A stretch of DNA of 22,426 nucleotides. It comes from Chloroflexota bacterium. GTDB lineage: Bacteria > Chloroflexota > Anaerolineae > Aggregatilineales > Phototrophicaceae. The stretch is from the NCBI GenBank assembly GCA_023430545.1, contig JAEZAF010000308.1, forward strand, positions 1 through 22,426, written 5' to 3'. Position numbers and translations under genes: made by a program. Each line of letters begins with the position of its first letter. Position 1 is the first letter of the stretch. Below are positions 14,490-22,426 of this stretch, one piece after another. The notes below the pieces were generated by a model. That model was not told the DNA's origin. It saw only the letters and a list, made by a program, of their open reading frames with translations, and did not search any database.

Positions 14490-17400
14490 ATGGCATTCAC
14501 ACCCTCTGCTACCCAGCCCACCAGTCACGATCGCCGCTATCAACTGCTGGAACCCCTCGGTCACGGCGGGATGGGGGCTGTCTACAGCGCCCTTGACCGC
14601 TTTACACGCCGCCGTGTCGCGCTGAAACAGGTTTATCTGCCGGAGAAACAGCGTCAGTTCTCTCAGACCGTCGACGGGGTGGATCTGCGGCTGGCCCTGA
14701 CCCGCGAGTTCCAGATGCTGGCGTCACTGCGCCACCCCCATATCATTCAGGTGCTGGATTACGGTTTTCTGGCTGACGGACAGCCCTTCTTCACCATGAC
14801 ACTGCTGGAGAACGCGCAAACACTGCTGGAAGCCGCGCAGGATCAGCCGTTTGTCGTCCAGGTCCGCCTGCTGATGCAGTGCCTTCAGGCGCTGGATTAT
14901 CTGCACCGCCGCGAACTGATCCACCACGATCTTAAACCGGCTAATGTGCTGGTCGAAGAGGGGCGCGTCTTTCTGGTCGATTTCGGGCTGGCGATGGTGC
15001 AGACCGATGAGGAAGATCCGGCGGTGGGCGGCACACTGGCTTACATGTCTCCGGAACTGCTGCAATTCGGTCAGCTTTCCCCGGCAGGCGATCTTTACAG
15101 CGTGGGCGTGATGGCCTACGAGATCTTTGCTGGTCGCCTGCCATTCCCGGCTGAAGATATGACCATGCTGATGTTCGATATCCTGTCTGCGAAGCCGGAT
15201 ATGAGCGTGGTGGATGTGCCGCCGCCGGTCGCTGCCGTGATCGAACGGCTGCTGGCAAAAGACCCTGCTGTACGTTATGCCAGCGCCAGTGAAGTGTTGG
15301 AAGACCTCAGCCGTGCCAGCGGCGTCCCGCTGCCGCCAGAGACCATCGAGATCCGCGAGAGCTATCTTCAGGCGGCGCGTTTTGTCGGGCGGGAAGCAGA
15401 ACTGGCACAGCTTGACACCGCCCTGCGCGATATTCTGCCCGGTACTGAAGACACGGCGCAGCATGCCAACGCGCCTCAGTGGAAGGGCAGCGCATGGCTG
15501 ATTGGCGGTGAGTCAGGTGTGGGGAAGTCGCGGCTGGTCGATGAATTGCGCACGCTGGCACTGGTACGCGGGGCGCAGGTGCTGCATGGTCAGGCACTGG
15601 CTGAAGGTGGTGCGGTCTATCAGGTATGGCGGGAGCCGCTGCGACGGCTGGCACTGCGCACCCCCCTCAGTGATTATGAGGCCAGCCTGCTGAAAAGCCT
15701 GATCCCCGATCTCGATGTGCTGCTGGAAAGGCCGGTCGATGAACCGCCGGTGCTGGATGCCCAGTCCCTGCGGGGGGAAATCCTGTCGCTGATCATCGGT
15801 ATCTTCCAGCGTCAGCAGCAGCCGATTGTGCTGGCACTGGAAGATCTGCACTGGGTGAATGAAAGCCTCGATATTCTGGAAGCACTGCTGCCCGTCGCCG
15901 AGACGCTGCCGCTGCTGATCGTCGCCACCTACCGCGACGACACCGCGCCGAATCTGGCGCTGCGCCTGCGCCGTATGCAGGTGATGAGACTCGACCGCCT
16001 GAACGCCAAAGCCATCGCCATGCTGAGTGCCTCCATGCTCGGCAAGGTCGGACAGCGCAGAGAGATCGTGCAGCTGCTTCAGCGCGAAACCGAGGGCAAT
16101 GTCTTCTTTCTGGTGGAAACAGTGCGGGCGCTGGCGAATGCTGCTGGCAATCTGGAAGGCATCGGGCGCATCACCCTGCCAGTGACGATCACGTCCGGCG
16201 GCATCCAACTGATTATTCAGAAGCGGCTTGAGATGGTCCCGGAATCCGCCCGTCCGCTGCTGCGTCTGGCCGCCACTGCCGGACGTCAGCTTGACCTGTC
16301 GGTGCTTCAACATTTGCAGCATTCGCTGGAAAATGACACCGGTCACGAGGTCAGAAATCTCGAAAGCTGGCTGGATAAAACGGCCAACGCGTCCGTCATC
16401 GAACAGCGCGACGGTGTATGGCGCTTCACCCATGACAAGCTGCGTGATGCCCTGCTGACCTCGATCGACCCGGCTGAAAAAGCGGTGCTTTCGCGTCGTG
16501 TGGCCGAAGCCATTGAAGAAGTCTACCGTGACGATCCCGGTCGCATCCCGGCGGCGCTGCTGGCGTATCACTGGCGGGCAGCAGGGGACGACCGCAGGGA
16601 ACTGTTCTACAGCATCGCCGCCACCCATGATGCCCTCAATGTCAGCGCTTACCGTGATGCGCATGAATTTGGACAGCGTGCCGTCGAGCTGTCGCGGAAA
16701 CTGGGCGAAGACCGCCTGACGTTAATCGATCACCTCTTCGCACTGCTGAAAGCGGTGCAGTACAGCGCCGAACGTCAGGACACGCTGAATCTGCTGGAAG
16801 AAATACGCGGTCTGCTGGAACATGAAGATGATGCCGCACGTACCGCCCAGTTTGAGGCCGCCTACGCTCTGTTTCACATAGAGGTAGGACAGATCGATAC
16901 CGCCGAAACCTATCTGCTTCAGGCCCAGCGTCATGCCGCCGCGCTGGATGATCCTGAACTTGAAGCGCTGATCCTCGGCAATCTCGGCAAACTGGCATGG
17001 GAACGTGATGACTTCCCGACCGCCCTGCGCTATCTGAACGAAACACTGGTACTGGCCGAACAGACTCAGCAGATGCAGCGTATCTGCTATACCCTCAATA
17101 TGCTGGGGATTGTCTATGCCACTCAGGGCGATGTTGCACAGGGCCGCGCCTATTTCGAGAAGGTGCTGGAGGTTGCCCGTCAGAGTAGGGAACGGGGACG
17201 GATCGCGCAGGCGCTTTCGAATCTCGGCGTGCTATTACAGGCTAGTGTGAACGATCAGGAAGCGGCGCTCGATTATCTCAGACAGGCGCTTGAGCTTCAG
17301 TGGGAAACCGGAAACATCTCCGGCATGGCAAGCGCCCGTTTCGCCATCGCCAACCTCTATGTCCGGATGAAGCAGCCTGATCTTGCTCGGGGGCACCTCT

Positions 17401-17690
17401 ACAGCGGCCTGAAGGATGCCATGCGCGTTGAAGCCATCCCGGTAGTGCTTCAGTATCTCAGTTTTATCGGTGAAGAGTTCGCTTCCGCCTCGACTGCGCT
17501 GATGCTGTTCAGCTTCTGCCGGTCACATCCGCTGGAACGCACCACACGCTATCAACACTACGACAGGTTGATTGAGTCAAGGCGTTCGCTGCTGTCACCG
17601 GAGATCGCAGCGGCAGCACTAGTGCAGGGCTCATCCCTGACCATCACTGAAGCCGTCGCGCTGGCCGAAGATCTGTTATCCGACGACTAA
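14490..17690 (+). CDS. Ser/Thr protein kinase-AAA ATPase-TPR fusion (PknK/STAND-like)
   Basis: A 1066-residue cytosolic protein with no membrane segment. Residues 17-275 form a Hanks-type kinase: glycine loop GHGGMG (24-29), K46, E73, catalytic HHDLKPAN (145-152), D164-F-G, and SPE in the activation segment. The HRD arginine is replaced by His, so it is a non-RD kinase. Residues about 290-560 are an AAA_16-type ATPase: FVGRE, Walker A GGESGVGKS (339-347), Walker B LALEDLHW (448-455). The C-terminal part (about 690-1040) is a TPR solenoid with repeats such as ALILGNLGKLAWERDDFPTA and ALSNLGVLLQASVNDQEAA. The plan resembles mycobacterial PknK and STAND regulators, but without a LuxR DNA-binding domain. 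It ends the membrane-protein operon, so those proteins are likely targets or inputs (inference). Confidence 0.96.
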   Translation: MAFTPSATQPTSHDRRYQLLEPLGHGGMGAVYSALDRFTRRRVALKQVYLPEKQRQFSQTVDGVDLRLALTREFQMLASLRHPHIIQVLDYGFLADGQPFFTMTLLENAQTLLEAAQDQPFVVQVRLLMQCLQALDYLHRRELIHHDLKPANVLVEEGRVFLVDFGLAMVQTDEEDPAVGGTLAYMSPELLQFGQLSPAGDLYSVGVMAYEIFAGRLPFPAEDMTMLMFDILSAKPDMSVVDVPPPVAAVIERLLAKDPAVRYASASEVLEDLSRASGVPLPPETIEIRESYLQAARFVGREAELAQLDTALRDILPGTEDTAQHANAPQWKGSAWLIGGESGVGKSRLVDELRTLALVRGAQVLHGQALAEGGAVYQVWREPLRRLALRTPLSDYEASLLKSLIPDLDVLLERPVDEPPVLDAQSLRGEILSLIIGIFQRQQQPIVLALEDLHWVNESLDILEALLPVAETLPLLIVATYRDDTAPNLALRLRRMQVMRLDRLNAKAIAMLSASMLGKVGQRREIVQLLQRETEGNVFFLVETVRALANAAGNLEGIGRITLPVTITSGGIQLIIQKRLEMVPESARPLLRLAATAGRQLDLSVLQHLQHSLENDTGHEVRNLESWLDKTANASVIEQRDGVWRFTHDKLRDALLTSIDPAEKAVLSRRVAEAIEEVYRDDPGRIPAALLAYHWRAAGDDRRELFYSIAATHDALNVSAYRDAHEFGQRAVELSRKLGEDRLTLIDHLFALLKAVQYSAERQDTLNLLEEIRGLLEHEDDAARTAQFEAAYALFHIEVGQIDTAETYLLQAQRHAAALDDPELEALILGNLGKLAWERDDFPTALRYLNETLVLAEQTQQMQRICYTLNMLGIVYATQGDVAQGRAYFEKVLEVARQSRERGRIAQALSNLGVLLQASVNDQEAALDYLRQALELQWETGNISGMASARFAIANLYVRMKQPDLARGHLYSGLKDAMRVEAIPVVLQYLSFIGEEFASASTALMLFSFCRSHPLERTTRYQHYDRLIESRRSLLSPEIAAAALVQGSSLTITEAVALAEDLLSDD

Positions 17691-17707
17691 TCCACTCACG
17701 CCATCGC
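17691..17707. other. 17-bp convergent intergenic gap
   Basis: The plus-strand kinase operon and the minus-strand kinase/lipoprotein operon end 17 bp apart. I see no hairpin with a T-run on either strand, so transcripts from the two sides probably overlap at their 3' ends. Confidence 0.7.
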
Positions 17708-19024
17708 TCACGGAATACCCCAGACTTCGACCGGCCCGCGTGCATCGATCATCAGCACCGAGAAGTTATCACTGGTCCACAGGATGTCGAAAATCGACGA
17801 CGATCCAAACGGCTGCGCGCTGCGGGCGATATTCCCGCTGGCGAGGTTGGCAAGGTTCCACAGGATCACCGGCTGATCGAGTTTCGCCGTGAACATTAAC
17901 TGACCATCAGGTGAGGCTGCCGCGCCAATCGGCGTCAGCGTTTCAGGATTGCTCTCGGTATCCGGCAGGGTGGCGACGATTGTGCCGCGCTCCACATCCC
18001 ATAGCTGGATGTTCGAACCTGCGCCGCCGGTCAGCAGGAGATGCGACTCCGGGATGAACTGGAACAGCAGGCCGCCGCTTCCCGGTTGCAGTGCAAGCTG
18101 GTGCAGCAGAGCACCCGTCGCCATATCCCAGATTACTGCGTGATTCATGCCTGCGCCCACCAGAAAGCGGCCATCCGGCGAGAGTTCGAGGTCGGTCACC
18201 GGATCGGACGGATTGACCGATCCCAACTCGACATCGGTCAGACGAGAGTTCTCGCGCCAGTTCCACAGCCAGACGCGGTTATCCTGCTCCAGCCCATAGA
18301 CCGCGGCCAGCGCTTCACCGTCTGCCGAAAACGTGAGATCAAAGACACGGCTGGCCGCGCCGCTGTGCGTCAGCAGCAGCGGTTCCTGCGGGTCCATCAG
18401 ATTCCACACGATGATGTCCCCGTTTTCCAGCCCCAGCGCGAGTGAGGCGCTGTCGTGGTGGAAATCAAACGCGCCGCTGAAACCGGACTCGCTGAAGCCA
18501 ATCGGCGGGGGCAGAGCACCGATTTCCGTGCCGGTGGTGCTGTCGTAAATGTAGACGCCGCCGCTGGACACCAGGCCGTACAGTTCATCTTTGGCCGGTG
18601 AGTAAAAGAGCTGGCTTTCGCCCTGACGTGTCGTCCTGAAAAGTGGTTCCCCACTGATCAGATCCCACGCCAGCAGCCACGACTCATTGAGCGCTGCAAG
18701 CTGCGTGTTATCCGGGGACACCGCATAGCCGTAAATGGTGCCGGAACCCTCTGGCACGGACAGCACGCCGAGACGCTCCAACTGGACGATATTCTCCAGT
18801 GTGATCGGCTCACTGGCTTCACGCCATTCGGGTGGAGGCGGCAGCGGTGTCGCGGTTGGACGTGCATCTTCGGTGACAGACGGCGCGACGGTCGGCACAG
18901 GCTGTGCGTCACAGCCGCTGATGATGCTGGCAATCGCGATCAGCAGCGTACCAGCCGCTGCTGTGATTGCATTCAGGTGCAAGGGACGGACATGATGAAA
19001 GGGGTTCAACTGCAATTGAATCAT
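17708..19024 (-). CDS. WD40-repeat (beta-propeller) lipoprotein
   Basis: A 438-residue exported lipoprotein. Signal sequence with hydrophobic core AAAGTLLIAIASII and lipobox ISGC (Cys38), followed by a Pro/Thr-rich linker (42-67). The rest holds eight WD-type blades, each ending in a W-D/N-like strand: LLAWDL, VYIYDS, IIVWNL, VWLWNW, AVIWDM, IQLWDV, VILWNL and VEVWGI. Eight blades and the opening ITLENIVQLERLGVL are typical of Chloroflexota propeller proteins. A binding scaffold on the outer face is the likely role; no catalytic residue is visible. It starts 28 nt after the transmembrane kinase stop, so it is co-transcribed with it and may be its extracellular partner (inference). Confidence 0.92.
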   Translation of the reverse strand: MIQLQLNPFHHVRPLHLNAITAAAGTLLIAIASIISGCDAQPVPTVAPSVTEDARPTATPLPPPPEWREASEPITLENIVQLERLGVLSVPEGSGTIYGYAVSPDNTQLAALNESWLLAWDLISGEPLFRTTRQGESQLFYSPAKDELYGLVSSGGVYIYDSTTGTEIGALPPPIGFSESGFSGAFDFHHDSASLALGLENGDIIVWNLMDPQEPLLLTHSGAASRVFDLTFSADGEALAAVYGLEQDNRVWLWNWRENSRLTDVELGSVNPSDPVTDLELSPDGRFLVGAGMNHAVIWDMATGALLHQLALQPGSGGLLFQFIPESHLLLTGGAGSNIQLWDVERGTIVATLPDTESNPETLTPIGAAASPDGQLMFTAKLDQPVILWNLANLASGNIARSAQPFGSSSIFDILWTSDNFSVLMIDARGPVEVWGIP

Positions 19025-19052
19025 CTCAGCTTCGGATCAGGTTCAGGCGGTT

Positions 19053-21263
19053 TCAGGATGCGGGTGCTTCAGATGTGCGTGAGTCAGCGCTGGCCGAAGC
19101 ATCCGCTGGCAGCGGCCCTTCATTCAGGTTCAGGCTGCCGACCAGCAGACTGTAGCGCGTGATGTCTTGCAGGCCGCATTCGCCCTCGAATGGATCGACC
19201 TGACCGTTCTGGTTCTGGTCAATGCCAGCCGTGATCTTCTCCGCCAGTTCGGACGCTTCGGCCAGCAGCGGCTGCACGGCGTCGAAATCGTCACTGGTGA
19301 TGATGTCTCTTTCAACCACCATCATCTGGTCAGCCCACTGACGGGCATTGGCGATACAAACACGCATATTTTCGGCGTTATTCTGCACTGCTGCTTCGAT
19401 ACCCGGCATATTGACGGTACTGCCGAGGAGTTCGTCCAGCGCGTCGATATAAATATAGATGCCGTTGCCGGTGCCGGGATTCTGCGGGCCGCCGTTCCCA
19501 TCATGATCGACCAGCGTGCCTTCGACGATATTGATCGTATGCTCGGCATGCAGATGAACGCCGCCGATATTGTTCGCGCCCGACGCCAGCCCCGCGTGCT
19601 GAAGTGCGAATCGGGCTTCGGTCAGGGCGCTGTCCAGCAGGCCGTTTTCCTGAAAGCCCTGTTCCGAGCTGACCAGTGCTTCGCGGAAAAGCTGTGTCAC
19701 TTCAAAAGGGAACATCCCGCTGTAGAACACGTCACCATCAGGCAGCGCGTCATCAGGATTGCTGGCGTCCTCTTCCGTGATGATTACGGCGTTCCAAAGG
19801 GAAGGCAGCATCGCCCCATTCTCATCTGTAAACGACAGTGCGCCGGTGCCCAGCGCATCGACCGAGACGCGGCCAATCCGCTGCATACTGTTGTCACCGG
19901 TATTGACCAGCCACGCGATATACACCTTGTCACTGGCAGGTGAGCGGACATTCTGAAGCCGCAGGCTGAGCGTGTCCCCCGGTTCTCTGGTGGTGCTGAA
20001 GCTCAACCCGCCAAAGGTTGGCTTCGGCGGGGCGCTGATGTCCGTCGGCTGCGCGGCGTTGGTGGCTGCTTCCTGTGCGGCGTTGGTCGCATTCTGCGAG
20101 ATCACCAGCGCGGTCGGATCAATGGATGGCGTGTTATCGCGGCCCTGCTGTGACAGCAGATACAGTCCGCCAAGGATCAGCACAGCCAGCAGCGCAAATC
20201 CGCCGATCAGCACGGCATTATTGCTGCTGTTCTGGACGATGATCGTCGGCTGTGTCCCCGGCGGAGTCATACTGCCGCTGTTTGCGTTCAGTGGAGTCTG
20301 CGTGAACATCGGCGTGGGTGCGCCGGACAGCGTCTCCGAGTTTTCAACCGATGCCGCGCCGCTATTGCCCAGAACGCGGGTGTCGCTGCCGCTGATGCGG
20401 CTGGTATCACTGTGACGCGGGTTCAGTGCCGCCAGTGACTCGCCACGATGCAGCGCCCGTGAGAAATCCTCTGCGAATTCCGATGCCGACCAGTAGCGGT
20501 CATTGGGATCTTTCGCCAGTACCCGCATCATGACCGGTTCCAGCGCCGGGGGCAGGCTGGAGACTTCCGACAGAATGCTCGGAATTGGCGCCTGCACATG
20601 CTGAAGCATCATCTGCACGGCGCTCTCACCCTTAAAAGGCTGCCTGCCAGTCAGCATCTCATAGACCACCACACCCAGTGAGTAAATATCAGCGCGGTGA
20701 TCGGAACTGCCGTTGGCCTGTTCCGGGGCCATGTACGCTGGTGTGCCGACGACGCCCGTGCCGGTCAGGTTCAGCGTGCTGTTGGTGATCTTCGCGATGC
20801 CGAAGTCCGCCAGCAGCGCGTTGCCTTCCGTATCCAGCAGGATATTCCCCGGCTTGATGTCGCGGTGGATGATCTCCTGCCGATGGGCATAATCGAGCGC
20901 AGACGACACCTGTTTGAGGATGGTTTCCACCCGTCTGGGATCGACCGGCCCCTTGCGCAGCAGACGATCCAGCGAGCCGCCTTCGACATACGGCGTGACG
21001 AAATACAGAATTTCATCCAGACTGCCGTAATCGAAGAGCTGCAGAATATGCGGATGCTGCAAACGGGCAACCGTCCGCGCTTCAAGCTGAAAACGCTGAA
21101 TGAATTCCTCATCCAGTCCGGGATGCGGCGGCAGGATTTTTACGGCAACGAGCCGATCAATACTGGTCTGGTAGCCGAGGTACACCGTTGCCATACCCCC
21201 GCTGCCGATGATTGACCGAATCTCATACTGTCCAAACGTCCGTCCGATCATCGATGATGACAC
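19053..21263 (-). CDS. Transmembrane Ser/Thr protein kinase with extracytoplasmic domain
   Basis: A 736-residue receptor-like kinase. Residues 13-275 are a Hanks kinase: GSGGMA (20-25), K42, E61, HRDIKPGN (133-140), D153-F-G, and GTPAYMAPEQ; all catalytic residues are intact. A Ser/Thr/Pro-rich juxtamembrane part leads to one helix (about 349-370, LIGGFALLAVLILGGLYLL). The outer part of about 360 residues has a beta-like module (about 410-505) and a helical module with VHLHAEHTINIVEG, a DHDGNGGPQNPGTGNG loop and the EF-hand-like DQNQNGQVDPFEGEC. I know of no assigned function for this sensor; calcium binding is only suggested. The GTG start (21261-21263) has GAGGA 6 nt upstream, which favours it over the ATG four codons later. 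Confidence 0.95.
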   Translation of the reverse strand: MSSSMIGRTFGQYEIRSIIGSGGMATVYLGYQTSIDRLVAVKILPPHPGLDEEFIQRFQLEARTVARLQHPHILQLFDYGSLDEILYFVTPYVEGGSLDRLLRKGPVDPRRVETILKQVSSALDYAHRQEIIHRDIKPGNILLDTEGNALLADFGIAKITNSTLNLTGTGVVGTPAYMAPEQANGSSDHRADIYSLGVVVYEMLTGRQPFKGESAVQMMLQHVQAPIPSILSEVSSLPPALEPVMMRVLAKDPNDRYWSASEFAEDFSRALHRGESLAALNPRHSDTSRISGSDTRVLGNSGAASVENSETLSGAPTPMFTQTPLNANSGSMTPPGTQPTIIVQNSSNNAVLIGGFALLAVLILGGLYLLSQQGRDNTPSIDPTALVISQNATNAAQEAATNAAQPTDISAPPKPTFGGLSFSTTREPGDTLSLRLQNVRSPASDKVYIAWLVNTGDNSMQRIGRVSVDALGTGALSFTDENGAMLPSLWNAVIITEEDASNPDDALPDGDVFYSGMFPFEVTQLFREALVSSEQGFQENGLLDSALTEARFALQHAGLASGANNIGGVHLHAEHTINIVEGTLVDHDGNGGPQNPGTGNGIYIYIDALDELLGSTVNMPGIEAAVQNNAENMRVCIANARQWADQMMVVERDIITSDDFDAVQPLLAEASELAEKITAGIDQNQNGQVDPFEGECGLQDITRYSLLVGSLNLNEGPLPADASASADSRTSEAPAS

Positions 21264-21411
21264 AGGAATTCCTCATTTCATTCTTTAAAGGCGGTCTCTG
21301 CTCTGTGATGTAAGAAGGCGATGTCGTCCTTAGCCTTAAGTCTGCCAGATCCCTGCGCCAAAGCACTCATGCTAACGGCTTCACGCCATGCCGTTCATCC
21401 GCTGACGGATG
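21264..21411 (-). other. rsgA-kinase intergenic region with two abutting hairpins
   Basis: Directly after the rsgA stop (minus strand) come two perfect 6-bp hairpins back to back: CATCCG-CTGA-CGGATG (21396-21411) and AACGGC-10nt-GCCGTT (21374-21395). No T-run follows, so termination is uncertain. The kinase promoter should lie in the rest, but I see no convincing -35/-10 pair. GAGGA at about 21270-21274 is the kinase ribosome binding site. Confidence 0.5.
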
Positions 21412-22371
21412 TTACGGATAAGCGTACTGTTCCTCAAGCTCAGCGCGGAGTGCAAGGTAATTGCGATAACGATAACGGCTGATTCTACCGTCTTTTACCG
21501 CTTCCCGCACAGCGCATCCCGGCTCACTCTGATGCGTACAGTCTCCGAATTTGCACAGTTCCACAAACGGCGCGATGTCGATGAAATAGGCGTCCAGTTC
21601 TTCCGGCTCCACATCCCACGTATTCAGATAGCGCATACCGGGTGTATCAGCCAGATACCCGCCCTCTTTCAGTTTGATCAGGGCGCTGTCGCGTGTGGTG
21701 TGCGTCCCTTCCTCGTTATAGCGGCTGACCGCACGCACCGTGCGCCCCAGCCCATCCTGAATCTGATTCAGCAGGCTGGTTTTGCCGACGCCGGACGGCC
21801 CCGTCAGCACCGAGATCCGGTCTTTCAGCCGTTCGCGGATCAGTTCGATCCCTTCGCCCTCAATTGCGCTGGTGTACAGGACTTCATAACCCATGTCTCT
21901 ATACGGCTGAAAGCGGGCGTTCAGATGATCCATGTCCACCAGATCGACTTTGTTGACGACAATCACCAGCTTTTCGATTTCCGCTTTCTCGCCTGCCACC
22001 AGCAGACGATCCAGCAGCATCGAGTCCGGTGGGGGCTGTGCCGCCGCGATGACAAAGAAAGCCTGATCCGCATTGGCGATAATCACATGCTCGCGCTGCG
22101 CTTCACCGCCGCCGCGATTGCCTTCTGTCCGCGCTGCCCGGGAGAAGGCGCTGATCCGTTCTTCGACTTCCTCGATGACGCCTTTGTCGCCTTCTTCATC
22201 GTCATGCAGAATCGTGATCTTCACACGGTCACCGATGGCAGCAATATCCGATGACTGTGCCTCTTCCATAAGACGGCCACGCAGACGGCAGCGGTACACC
22301 GTGCCATCAGCAACTTCAACCCAAAAGAAACCACTCTGTTCCTGTACGACGAGACCTGGCTCCAAAGGCAT
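21412..22371 (-). CDS. rsgA: Ribosome small subunit-dependent GTPase A
   Basis: A 319-residue circularly permuted GTPase that acts late in 30S subunit maturation. In order: OB fold (GLVVQEQSGFFWVEV ... GDRVKITIL), G4 motif NKVDLVD (about 139-145), G5-like TSAIEGEG, G1 P-loop GPSGVGKTS (about 190-198), G3 DTPG (about 240), and the C-terminal zinc motif C-x4-C-x-H-x5-C (CKFGDCTHQSEPGC). The G4-G1-G3 order is diagnostic. The start is uncertain: the ATG at 22369-22371 has AAGGAG only 1 nt upstream, while a TTG two codons later (22363-22365) sits 7 nt from it. An ATG at 22410 extends the protein by 13 residues that do not resemble the family. Confidence 0.95.
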   Translation of the reverse strand: MPLEPGLVVQEQSGFFWVEVADGTVYRCRLRGRLMEEAQSSDIAAIGDRVKITILHDDEEGDKGVIEEVEERISAFSRAARTEGNRGGGEAQREHVIIANADQAFFVIAAAQPPPDSMLLDRLLVAGEKAEIEKLVIVVNKVDLVDMDHLNARFQPYRDMGYEVLYTSAIEGEGIELIRERLKDRISVLTGPSGVGKTSLLNQIQDGLGRTVRAVSRYNEEGTHTTRDSALIKLKEGGYLADTPGMRYLNTWDVEPEELDAYFIDIAPFVELCKFGDCTHQSEPGCAVREAVKDGRISRYRYRNYLALRAELEEQYAYP

Positions 22372-22426
22372 TCTCCTTACAAAGTCTGATGTTGAAATGA
22401 TCGAAAACATGTCAGAATAGAGAAAC

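Noticed and set aside
14724..16664. Long antisense frames opposite the kinase-AAA-TPR gene.
   Set aside because: They are typical shadows of a GC-rich gene; their translations are rich in His, Gln and Arg and match no family pattern.
1..22426. tRNA, rRNA or CRISPR features.
   Set aside because: No cloverleaf with CCA or T-loop signature, no rRNA-like stretch and no regularly spaced repeat series was seen on either strand.

Overview
The window looks like a chromosomal segment of a Chloroflexota bacterium, probably Anaerolineae-like. This is an inference from style, not from a marker gene. The clues are several Hanks-type Ser/Thr kinases, a kinase-AAA-TPR fusion, exported beta-propeller proteins with Pro/Thr-rich linkers behind a lipobox, PadR/HAAS gene pairs, short hairpin repeats ending in CCCTACA, and moderately high GC by eye. 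I see no rRNA, tRNA, CRISPR array, transposase or phage gene.

Left part (1-7221), small accessory units mostly on the minus strand: a zinc-less MDR oxidoreductase (489-1487); a two-gene operon of a four-helix membrane protein and an XRE repressor (2362 to 1678); a DUF6326-like membrane protein behind a second MDR oxidoreductase (4180 to 2804); a PadR repressor overlapping a HAAS-domain membrane protein (5754 to 4401); a divergent YdeI/OmpD-associated protein on the plus strand (5935-6495); and a small membrane protein (6868-7221). Two copies of a MITE-like element (204-451 and about 6523-6808) and several small palindromic repeats lie in the gaps.

Central part (7416-17690), all plus strand: an exported TolB-like beta-propeller protein, then six consecutive integral membrane proteins of one divergent family, then a 1066-residue protein kinase-AAA ATPase-TPR protein. 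From the second membrane gene onward the genes are 19 to 82 nt apart or overlap by 4 nt (ATGA), so they are probably one operon. The six proteins share three motifs: a post-TM2 'RYDLL.LTP.G' loop, a mid-membrane 'YxDyiQS' helix, and a C-terminal 'RELL..LWR' segment. The first motif resembles the coupling-loop region of ABC-2 permeases, yet no ABC ATPase is present. This is the most likely undescribed system in the window: a set of six ABC-2-like membrane proteins tied to a cytosolic kinase/STAND-like regulator.

Right part (17708-22371), all minus strand and convergent with the kinase operon: rsgA, then a transmembrane Ser/Thr kinase with a large extracytoplasmic domain, then a WD40-repeat lipoprotein. 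The two halves mirror each other: each has a kinase and an exported beta-propeller protein.
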